Assembly: GCA_030867875.1 (NCBI GenBank)
Contig: JAOWCC010000791.1
Span: forward strand, 1-64,000
Length of the DNA: 64,000 nucleotides
DNA from: Actinernus sp. WN-2022
Taxonomy: Eukaryota; Cnidaria; Anthozoa; Actiniaria; Actinernidae
Direction: 5' to 3'
The number at the start of each line of letters is the position of its first letter. The stretch's first letter is position 1. Below the pieces are notes generated by a model. The model saw nothing but the letters and a program-made list of their open reading frames with translations, did not search any database and was not told the origin of the DNA. Shown piece by piece: positions 1 through 10,700 of the stretch. The translations under genes and the position numbers were made by a program.

Positions 1-214
1 CATCTTTCTTTCCTGGCATATAAAAGAGGTCAAGACACGAGATGCAGCAATTTTTTCTTTCAATTTCAATGTTAATATTTACACTGAATGAATGACCAGG
101 TTTATACTTCCGATACAGAATGTTTTTGCTCAAACTTGTTTCCACTATAAATGAATCACTTTAGATTTCTGGGATGAAGTTGGGAAGTTCCATGTAGGAT
201 TTTTTTTCTGTGTT

Positions 215-640
215 GCTGGCTATGCAAACAAGTCAATCAACCAAAGATTAAAGATAGCAGGGCTGCACGTAACAACAACTGAACCCAGCCTGCCAACTCG
301 GAGGAGTTATTGTGCTGTGCCGTGCGTTTTGCACTTCAAAACGGCACTATAAGTTATAGTGCCGTTTTGAACTGTAAAACGCACACAGCACACAGTACTG
401 CCAAGGCCAGCAAACAATTCAATCAACCAAATATTAAAGATAGCAAGACTTCACGTAACAACAACTGAACCCAGTATGCCAACTCGGATGAGTTATAGTG
501 CCGTTTTGAACTGTAAAACGCACACAGCACACAGTGCTGCCAAGGCCAGCAAACAAGTCAATCAACCAAAGATTAAAGATAGCAAGACTGCACGTAACAA
601 CAACTCAACCCAACATGCCAACATGGAATTTTTTTTTGAA
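215..640 (+). pseudogene. Fragment of the 46-residue basic repeat exon
   Basis: About three degenerate copies of the same 138-bp repeat that forms the exon at 4,205-4,620 (protein theme AAKASKQVNQPKIKDSK followed by a MSYSAVVKCKTHT-like block). No OTU exons follow it before copy A begins, so it looks like the remains of another family member. Frames are interrupted, the internal copy at 312-393 is inverted, and the last unit runs into a T-rich and C-rich stretch near 628-660. Seen directly as sequence similarity; that it is a dead gene copy is inference. Confidence 0.6.
312..393. repeat. Inverted repeat inside the 138-bp repeat fragment
   Basis: Arms of about 40 nt (312-351 and 354-393) are near-complements, both derived from the part of the 138-bp repeat that reads AGTGCCGTTTTGAA. 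One unit has been inverted next to its neighbour, leaving a near-perfect hairpin with a 2-nt loop. Confidence 0.7.
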
Positions 641-1168
641 TTCTCCCACCCCCCCTCCACCCATAACTTTTCTAATGGTCCGTCCCTTAAATAATCCGAT
701 TTCTTAGTTTAGACCTTATTTCACCAGATTAATTAATACAACGTTATTTAAACATAACATTATTTAAATAATGGGTCCATTGTCAAAATCACATCTTTTT
801 TATCTATAATTCTACTTATTATTTACTTTATAGCATAATGTTATTAGTATTTAGTACTAATTAATTAAGGGTGAACCCGTCCTTGTATTTATTTCAATTT
901 CTGCTCTTGAATGTCTCTACAAGGTTTCAATTGAAGGTTCTATGAAGCACGCAAGAGTAACGAATAACAAAAAAGCTAGCTTGCCGCGCCTTAGGAAAAT
1001 GTGAGGACGGCTAGAGCAGATCGCAAAAAAAAAGAAATAACCCAGATGTCCATTTCTCGGAAAAGGAACACTTTTATTCCATTTCAATTATTAAATAAAT
1101 AACAACATTAAAATGGTGGTGAGGCTTCTGCATTAATTAATGATTTACTGACTCAAGACAGAATCTCC
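641..1168. other. AT-rich stretch without recognisable gene
   Basis: No open frame with splice-site support and no terminal-inverted-repeat element recognised. It lies between the repeat fragment and the MITE at 1,169. Confidence 0.5.
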
Positions 1169-1405
1169 TACCTTATTATAGGAAATTAACAATGCACGTT
1201 GACAACGCGAAAAAAATTTACGTTACACTAAATTAACGCGAATTTTTCAAAAGTTAGGTTTACATGCATTAAATTAACGCGAATTTTTCGATAAGCATCT
1301 TGCTTTATTTACTGCGATTTTCATAATTCTGCAAACTCGCACTTTACATTTCTGAACGCCAAACTGCGTTAATAAAGTGCATTGTTAATTTCCTATAATA
1401 AGGTA
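1169..1405. mobile_element. MITE with 29-bp perfect terminal inverted repeats
   Basis: The left end reads TACCTTATTATAGGAAATTA and continues to GCAC (1,169-1,197). The right end (1,377-1,405) is its exact reverse complement. The outermost TA on both sides fits a TA target-site duplication of the mariner/Tc1 type. The interior holds a repeated AAATTAACGCGAATTTTT motif and no coding capacity. Family assignment is inference from TIR and TA only. Confidence 0.85.
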
Positions 1406-1589
1406 TTCGAAAACTAGTCTCTCTCAGCCCTCAGCACGACAAATACCCACTCATATATATCCGTTCAGAAGCTGAGCCTAAAGTTATACGTATTGTAATA
1501 AATAGGCGTTCCTTCCAGATAGATACGTAAACTATAAACCTCACATGCAAGTTGCACGATTGCTTCATTTGTTTCTATTTAACATACAG

Positions 1590-1779
1590 GTACCAAAATA
1601 TTAAGACAACCAACCACGAGACCAGCTAGAACTCCTAAAGGCGGTTTCTATGCAACCCTCATCATCCTGTTGGGTCGCCCTTTTCACTTGCTAGGAATCC
1701 TGTACGAACAACTGACTGGAACTTCGTCATGGGTCCGGAAACAAGTCCAAGAATGGGCCATGGAGAAACTTTTGCATAG
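1590..1779 (+). CDS. Copy A exon: hydrophobic/basic segment
   Basis: Bounded by AACATACAG upstream and GTATGT downstream, entered in phase 1 and left in phase 2, open for 62 codons. It contains FYATLIILLGRPFHLLGILY followed by a charged helix-like stretch (WVRKQVQEWAMEKLLHR). It joins in frame to the repeat exon at 2,768. I do not recognise the family. The hydrophobic stretch is broken by RPFH, so a membrane helix is uncertain. No matching exon is seen in copy B. Confidence 0.45.
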
Positions 1780-4700
1780 GTATGTAATTTAAAGTCTTTC
1801 GAATCCTTTAAGTATGGTTAACAAAACGAGCAGCGGTGTTTTATCAGATTTAAAACACGAGGGCGCAGCCCGAGTATCTTAGATCTGATAAAATACTGCT
1901 GCGAGTTTTGTGAACGGCTTGAAAAACATCTAGATTGTACAAGGAATGACTTGGAGAGTCTTTACATTGTCTACGGGCTTCGCCTGGCTGTAAGCATGTA
2001 AATATACCCTCCGAACATGACGCTTCCTTAAGTCCGTCGGCTCATGATCGATTTCAGATTCAACGCCACTAGCATACTAATAAAGGAGTAAGCTGTCCCA
2101 TGACTAATAAATATAAAATAAGTACTGTAATGGAATGGCAAAAAGCAATATGACATAACCATCACTATGAATACTAATTAAGCGGTTTTATTAATATTTT
2201 AATGACTTAAAAGGTCAAAATATAGGTTTTGCTATTAAACTCAATTGAAACTATAAGGATAGCCTACTAACATCTGGAACTCTACTCAACGTAGCAACTT
2301 CCGTCTTTGCTTGTATAAATTGCAAATGTATATTATTTGGACACGTACTCACTCCGTTATTTCCTATGTATCAGTATCAAATCAATTGTTAGGGGACAAT
2401 AACTTCTCAGTCCACATTTGAGCTTATTTCATTACATTCTCTTTGACTTACGGCGGTTTAAAGTCATTTTCTCAAATTCAGACAATCGTGGTCAAAAGGA
2501 GTTGCGATGTTGTATGCTGTCTCGAACAAACAATACCCGAAGCCCTACCTTTGCTATTATTGATCAAGACATGAGACCCCCCCCCCCCTCCCCAATCAAT
2601 GTTGAGATGACAAATCATGACATTAACAAAACAAAAACCAACATTGGGGGGGGGGGGGGTTGACAAAACATGTTTTAATGAAAAATTAGTTAAGTGTCCC
2701 AGCCCCTTTGCCCAGGATTGTAGTTGTGCATTGTCCTCCTAATCATTATTATAAACATCAAACACAGGAAACACACCAAAAGCATACTACGTGCTTGTTC
2801 CATGGAAGGAATTGGATCAAGGGCCGAGCAAAATAAAGAATTCCATACCCAGACGACTCTGGAAAAAGAGGGTGTGAAGACCTCGGATGGTAAACCCTCC
2901 CAACTGCCTCTCGATGATACCATAAAAAATAGGAAGAGCAGAGTACGTGGTTATTGCATCGAAGCAGTTGGCCCGTTGGGTGAGCAAAGTGAAGCATTCC
3001 ATACCCAGACGACCCTGGAAAAAGAGGGGGTGAAGACCTCGGATGGTAATCCCTCCATCTCCCGACTGCCTCTCGATGATACCGCCATAAAAGACAGGAA
3101 GAGCAGAGTACGTGCTTGTAGCATCAAAGCAGTTGGACCATTGGGTGAGCAAAGTGAAGCATTGTATACCAAGAATACACTTGTAAATGATACCATTGAC
3201 GAGCCGGTCAAGATCTCGGATGATAACCCCTCCATCTCCCGACTGCCTCTCGATGATACCGCCATAAAAGACAGGAAGAGCAGAGTACGTGCTTGTAGCA
3301 TCGAAGCAGTTGTACCATTGGGTAAGCAAAGTAAAGCATTGCATACCAAGAATTATGATCGGCTCGTGAGAAGTTCGCTGTTTGAACCGGGCCTTTAGGC
3401 TGGTCCCGATCGCAATTGAAAAAAAGATAATTAGGCGGTTTCTTTTGATCTCATTAGGATCGGCTCATGAGAAGTTCGCTGTTTGAACCGGGCCTTTAGG
3501 CTGGTCCCGATCGCAATTGAAAAAAAGATAACTAGGCGGTTTCTTTTGATCTCATTAGGATCGGCTCATGAGAAGTTCGCTGTTTGAACCTGGCCTTTAG
3601 GCTGGTTCCGATCGCAATTGAAAAAAAGATAATTAGGCGGTTTCTTTTGATCTCATTAGGATCGGCTCATGAGAAGTTCGCTGTTTGAACCTGGCCTTTA
3701 GGCTGGTCCCGATCGCAATTGAAAAAAAGATAATTAGGCGGTTTCTTTTGATCTCATTAGGATCGGCTCATGAGAAGTTCGCTGTTTGAACCTGGCCTTT
3801 AGGCTGGTCCCGATCGCAATTGAAAAAAAGATAATTAGGCGGTTTCTTTTGATCTCATTAGGCTCGGCTCATGAGAAGTTCGCTGTTTGAACCTGGCCTT
3901 CAGGCTGGTCTCGATCGCTTGAACCTTTTGTTTGCTGCGAATGGAAGCGTAAATTAATATGCAGAACAAAAGAATCAAACAATCAGGACGATCGGGACGA
4001 TTATATGAGAATCAGCCAGCGGCGTCGTACACGACTCGTTAACAAAATATAATAGTGTACTGAAAACATATTGGATTTTATTCACGTCAAGATATATAAC
4101 AAAAATCCAAAGCACCTTCATTCATAAGAATTTGAGATCGGAAAAAAAGTTGTTTTACGTGTGATTCCGTTGCAGTCAAATAACATGTTGTGTTCTTGGT
4201 TTAGGAAGGCGAATTGCTGCCAAGGTTAGCAAACAAGTTCATCTACCAAAGATTAAATATAGCAAGATTCACGTAACCACAACTGAACCCGGCATGCTAA
4301 CTCGGATGAGTTATAGTGACGTTGTGAAGTGCAAAACGCACACAGCACACAGTGCTGCCAAGGCCAGCAGACAAGTTCATCTACCAAAGATTAAAGATAG
4401 CAAGATTCACGTAACAACAACTGAACCCGGCATGCTAACTCGGATGAGTTATAGTGACGTTGTGAAGTGCAAAACGCACACAGCACACAGTGCTGCCAAG
4501 GCCAGCAATCAAGTTCATCTACCAAAGATTAAAGATAGCAAGGCTCACGTAACAACATCTGAACCCAGCATGCCAACTAGGATGAGTTATAGTGCCGTTG
4601 TGAAGTGCAAAACGCACACAGTAAGTTACCTATAATGCCAATCAAATGACACAGCAGTAGAAATTCCAAACTACAGCGTTGGACATGACTGGGGGGAGGG

Positions 4701-7700
4701 GTGGATTGGGGGGAGGGGTGGAAGGGTGGGGGGGGGGGGGGGGGGGGAGCCAGGGTACTTCAAGGTTGCGCGCTGCTTCTGGATCCATAACAATTAAAGG
4801 ATTAGTGTTGCAAGAGTCATGTCCAAAGGTGTAGCTAACAAATATGTTATTTTCAAACTGATCAAGCTAAGCATCATGGAAGTTGATACATGTATGTGTT
4901 GGTTGAATATGATGCCAAATGAACTACAGGCTCTCATTGTTTTGTAAAGAAATTTGTACTCAAAAATGATGTAATGTTTGTATCCTCAACTAGATCTCTC
5001 CTACATTTTACAACATGATCAGTACACGTGGCCTCACAGTCATGTACAATCCGGCCGGTGATGGGAATTGTTTCTACTCTGCTGTTGGGCGTGGGACTAA
5101 TTTTGATTCCATGAAGATCAGAGATATGGTCTCTTCTTACTTAAGGCTGAATCCCTATAATGTAAGTAATACCTTATGAATGTAGTCTTATTCATCTCAT
5201 CTACGTGACTATAATGCTTTACAGCTATTTCAATAAAGGTTCTCTCGGGTAAACGACACGAGACATTTCCCAGACCGAAATGCATTGTGGATATAACTTT
5301 CCAGCTGTGCGAAACGGATAAAGTACAGTGTAATTCATCGATTCGCAGGAGACCATTAAGATTTGTGTTAAGGCTTTTGACCCCAAAACAAACGAATTCA
5401 CCAGACTTTGGACCACAACTACAATAAATTTCGGTCTGGGAATGTCAGGTCCAGTTAAAACGCCATACTTTCCATGAGCCGTTCTCGGTAATTGTTTCAA
5501 TTAGGTACATGAAAAGAACGGATCGAATTGGAATGGATGGCCTATTTGATTTGGAGTTGTTCAGCCGTGAAGTACGGCTGTAGAACGGCTTTTGATTCGT
5601 ACGCCATACTTTCCATGTGCCGTAACCACGAATGCAATTGTTATTTAAATAAATTCAAATTAAAGTTAAGCGTGAATGTCGTTTCCAGACTCACGTTAAT
5701 TTTGCAAACAAGATGGCGGAGTGGCGCGAGAGCATAAGTAATGTTCACAAAGACATTTCTAGTTCGTGTTTTAGAACTACGAAATACATTTGCATCGGAT
5801 GAGTCATGCGCTTATTCATAAACTTTCGCCTGCAGAGCACGATGAAATGCAAGAGTTTGCTTCTTCTCCTTCTCGCTGCACTCGTTTGCCGTTTTTTTCC
5901 GGAACAACCTTTTTGAAATAGGAATATTGGGCAGCCTTTCAACTTGGACACACACAGACTCTTGTTAATGTTTAAGTTTTATTAGTTTTATTAACTAAAG
6001 CTGGAAGGATTATAGTTAACTACAGACATGGATACAGACAAGCTGCAAAAGAACTCAAAATACACGCGAGTCAGTAAGTCTTAGATATTTATGTACATTC
6101 CAAATAAAAGGAGAGCCGCTAAGTTTATTCCTGACTGGAGACGAGGGGAACTCTTGGACACACACAGACTCTTGTTAATGTTTAAGTTTTATTAGTTTTA
6201 TTAACTAAAGCTGGAAGGATTAGTTAACTACAGACATGGATACAGACAAGCTGCAAAAGAACTCGAAATACACGCGAGTCATTAAGTCGTAGATATTTAT
6301 ATAAATTCCAGGTAGAAGGAGAGCCGCTAAGTTTATTCCTGACTGGAGACGAGGGGAACTCATGGAATGAGTACCTCTTTAATCTGAGGAATATGACAAC
6401 CGGCTGGGCTGATCACATAGCCATTCAGGCAACTGCCAACGTGCTAACTAGGGACCTAATCATTATGGCAGTGTATCAGGTAAAAACTTATTGGTGAATT
6501 ATTTCCGTCGAGAGTATTAATAATAGTTATGATAAAGCTAATGGTTATATTGGTATTATAATATAAATCACGGGAGCATCCTAAGAACGCGCGATTTCAT
6601 TGGCTTCTCAGCGTGCTTGATTGTCTTTTATAATATAAATTACGGGAGCATCCTGAAGAACGCGCGATTTCATTGGCTGCTCAGTAAATTACGGGAGCAT
6701 CCTAAGAACGCGCGATTTCATTGGCTGCTCAGCGTTACGGAAGGATCATAAGAACGCGCTATTTCATTGGCTTCTCAGCGTGCTTGATTGTCTTTTATAA
6801 TATAAATTACGGGAGCATCCTGAAGAACGCGCAATTTCATTGGCTGCTCAGTAAATTACGGGAGCATCCTAAGAACGCGCGATTTCATTGGCTGCTCAGC
6901 GTTACGGGAGCATCCTAAGAACGCGCGGCTTCATTGGCTGCTCAGCGTGCTCGATTGTCTTTTATAATATAAACTAGAGGTAATCATAGATTATTGAAGT
7001 GCGTTCGATTTGTTGTTAGAATCATCTGTGTGAGCTGACTGAGAAGAACCTGTTTTGCATATTTTGTAGCCTAACGAAAAAAATTGTCCTATAAATGTTA
7101 CATGCTGGATGAAACATTTTTTTTTGCATTGTACCAAGAAGTTATTATATGTTAAAAAATTACTTCTGTAATTTTGTGTTCAGCACATCGAGTGAGTTGA
7201 CTTGATTCGACCGGAGAACGGCTTTCCTAAGTGCTCTAAACATAGTACACAGTTTACTCATGCTTTGATGAAATGTTCCTACGATTTTCTTAAGTAGCAT
7301 TGTGTTTGAGCGGCATAATACTTACCGAAAGAACCCAGGTTTGAAACGGAAAGGAATCGAGTCCCCTCACAATTTCCCGTCGCACGTGCAAAGATCGAGA
7401 AACTGCTTCGCTTGCAAGTTCACGCCGACATCACATCATACAGGGAACCCAACGCTTACTAATTTTGCGTGCATCAAAACGAGGCAAAAGTTGACACAAG
7501 ATTATTGCATCGACAGCTTCCCGCTGGTGCACGTGGTCCAATGTGAACCAACGTGACCACAAGGAGACCAACGCAAGATTAGGATGCGTTCTCCTTCGTC
7601 GAACGCACTGATTACGGGAGCATCCCAAGAACGCGCGTTTTCATTGGCTGCTCAGCGTGCTTGATTGTCTTTTATAATATAAAATACGGGAGTATCGTAA

Positions 7701-10700
7701 GAACGCGCGATTTCATTGGCTGCTCAGCGTGCTCGATTTTCTTATAATATAAATTACGAGAGTATCCTAAGAACGCGCGAATTCATTGGCTGCTCAGCCT
7801 TTGACCTTTTCATATATTCAAATTTCGTGCATTGGACAAAATCCCAGCTGGTGAATGGCTAATGAAAGTGCATTACTGGTGAACAAAGCAGTCGACCCAG
7901 ATTCTCTCTTACCTACGGGAAGGGAGACCTGATACGTGTTTGAATTGGACGGTTTGAAAAAGCTCATTCCGATCCAATCGCATATTTTACAGTGAAAACG
8001 GCAGACAGTTACTAGAAAGGTAACGGCAGGATTGAACTCTGTCTCCTGTGTGACAGAAGATATATATTTTGAGAGGAATATAATCGCTCGTTGGAAATGG
8101 CTGATTTGCAAGCACTGGAAGTGCAACTGACGAGTCCACATGTGTAAAGGTAAATGGTAAAGCGACCTTATTTAACGTCGGTAGTTCGTAACAGTCTTGA
8201 AAGACTGATAAACTTGAGGCCGACGGGAGACCTACGATTTAACGTCCTTATCCGAGAAGACGTGAAGGTCTAACCATTTGCAGTTCGAGTGTGGCAGTGA
8301 ACAAGCGTTTCTCTAAGAATACTAAGCATAAAATAATGCACGCTCGAGAGTTTCTTTCCGCGTATCTCGTAGTTCGAATTTTATATTATAAAACAAATAA
8401 AAGATGGTTCTCCTATGTTCTATAACAAAATAATGAACTTTCGAGATATTGAAAAGCTACTAAATACACTCGCGTTCCGCTCGTGCATTCGCAGATTTTC
8501 AAGACCTCGAGCGAGCATTATTAAAGGTTAGAGACTGATGTGCGTTCTCTATCGGCAAATACAGGCACGCGCTGACTGTACGATGAACGACAAATAATGA
8601 CTATATACTTACAAAAATGTACATACAGGCGCACGCTGACTGTACGATGAACGACAAATATGAATACTGACAAATACAGGCACGCGCTGACTGTACGATG
8701 AACGACACATAACGAATACGACATTTTGAAGTCATCGTACAATCAGCAAGGGCCTGTATTTATTTCACGATAAACACAAAACAAAGTCTCTAACTTTAAA
8801 TCTTGATTATTCAAACTGAGCACACAGCAGTGCATTTCAACTGAATTCAGTTGTCAATAACCAATTCAAAAGGGGAGTGAACAAAACATACTTTTATCAG
8901 TTTCGGGTTACAGTAAAAACCCGCGTATAAGAACAAGTGGATTAAGAACACCCAGGCCTGATTTTAGGAAATAAAGTACCATTTATATAAGAACACATTC
9001 AGCCTGAAAAATGAAAGTTGTTCTTATACATGTATGGAAAAATATCAAAGATCAACACTACTTTTCATTGCACACATAATAGTTCCACCCCAATTATATG
9101 TAACAAAATATTAAACAAAATATGTACAGTTGCCTTGATTTATCAATTTTTTTTCAATTAAAATACAATTGTGTGCATATATATTGATTTCATCTACATT
9201 GGTAGCCTAGTATGTTCCTTATTTTAAGAAACTTTTTTTAAGAACACTTAAGAACACTTACAGGCTGATTTTGCAGATTATAACCCTTTATATAAGAACC
9301 AAATCAGCCTGAACCGCCAAAATAGGTGTTCTTATACGCGGGTTTTTACTGTACCTGTAGTCGTTACCTAGAGAAGAGTCTGTGAATCTATGTTCCTCAT
9401 AACATGTAATTATAACGCATCAGTCTTCAAGAATATAAGAGCAATACTTTATGAAGTTGATTGAGTGGTACTTCACTCTGTTTGGCAAATCATGAATGCC
9501 GGTATTATACGAGCTACAATGATGACAATCATGAATATTATATGGCTACAGCACAAGCAAGGTATGATACAAGCTCCTTACAGCAGTTACTTGCCCACAA
9601 TAGTATTTCTGGTGGTAGTCCATTTGGATAGTTCATAGGGTAGTCCATGGACTGGTGTCAGTCAAAAGAAATCAAAGATTCCGGCTGAATAAAATAATTT
9701 TCGTCCATATCCGGCACAGAGACAGTTGCAGAGAAATGTCATTTCAACATGCCATGAATAAAACAGGAATTATTTTATCATTATAATTGAGTAGATAACT
9801 TTCCAAAGAATCATTTACTTTCGGCATTCGGTCAGTGAAGTTGACGGAAAGAAACAAACTTACAACGTAAAGTCGTCTTGCGATTTCAATTGAATCAGTA
9901 TTGTACATAACTCGAAAACGTTAACCTTGGAGCCATGTCAGGTTGCCATGTATTCAAATATCAAGTCTTTGGCCGGCTTAACTCATAGACCGTCTACTTT
10001 CTTTGGTAGTTTCTTTCATTCGAAAACGAATAAACCTGATTTCAGTGGTTCGCATAGCCGGGAATTGAAATCTTGAATGTGGTCTCCATGTTTACTCCGA
10101 GTCCAATGCAAATACTTCCCAAATTCCAGGATTTTTGAGACATCAACTGAATTCTCGCCTTTTTTTTCTTGCTGATAGGTATAGGATAATGGAGGTAATC
10201 GGCTAACGCTGTTGCCACCCAATTCAGATCATTCTAATCATAATGCAGTCATGCCTATCTGAATAAAATTATTTTTCAAAGAGTCAATTCTCCAGAGTGA
10301 TGTGTGTTTACATCACATGATCTGAATTGGGTGGCACCAGCGTTAGCCGATTACCTCTATGGATGAGCTCCGAGGTCATTATTTCTAAGAAGACCTAGGA
10401 CCGAATCATTATCCAATTTAATACATAGTTCCATTGTTTTAGAACAAACCAGGTATGTTTGCTTTGTCGTGAGAAATAAGGATCTGTTCAAAACAATGGA
10501 ACTACAATACTATGACTTCTTCTTGGGTCATTATTAGAAATAATGACCTGTTCAAAACAATGCAACTGTATATTAAAGTAAGGTATCGGAAATAATAGCC
10601 ACTTCTTCATTAAGACTGCAAGTGTTTCAGAAGCTTCCCAAAGCCAATATTTATTCACTGCATGTCGGACTTATTTTAGCCTGATTTTCAGACGGTACGT

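Noticed and set aside
2817..3349. Long minus-strand open frames opposite the coding repeats (also 28,925-29,537 and 29,360-30,007)
   Set aside because: They are shadows of the repeat-coding + strand frame: they repeat with the same period and lack splice or domain support, while the + frame is in phase with the OTU exons.
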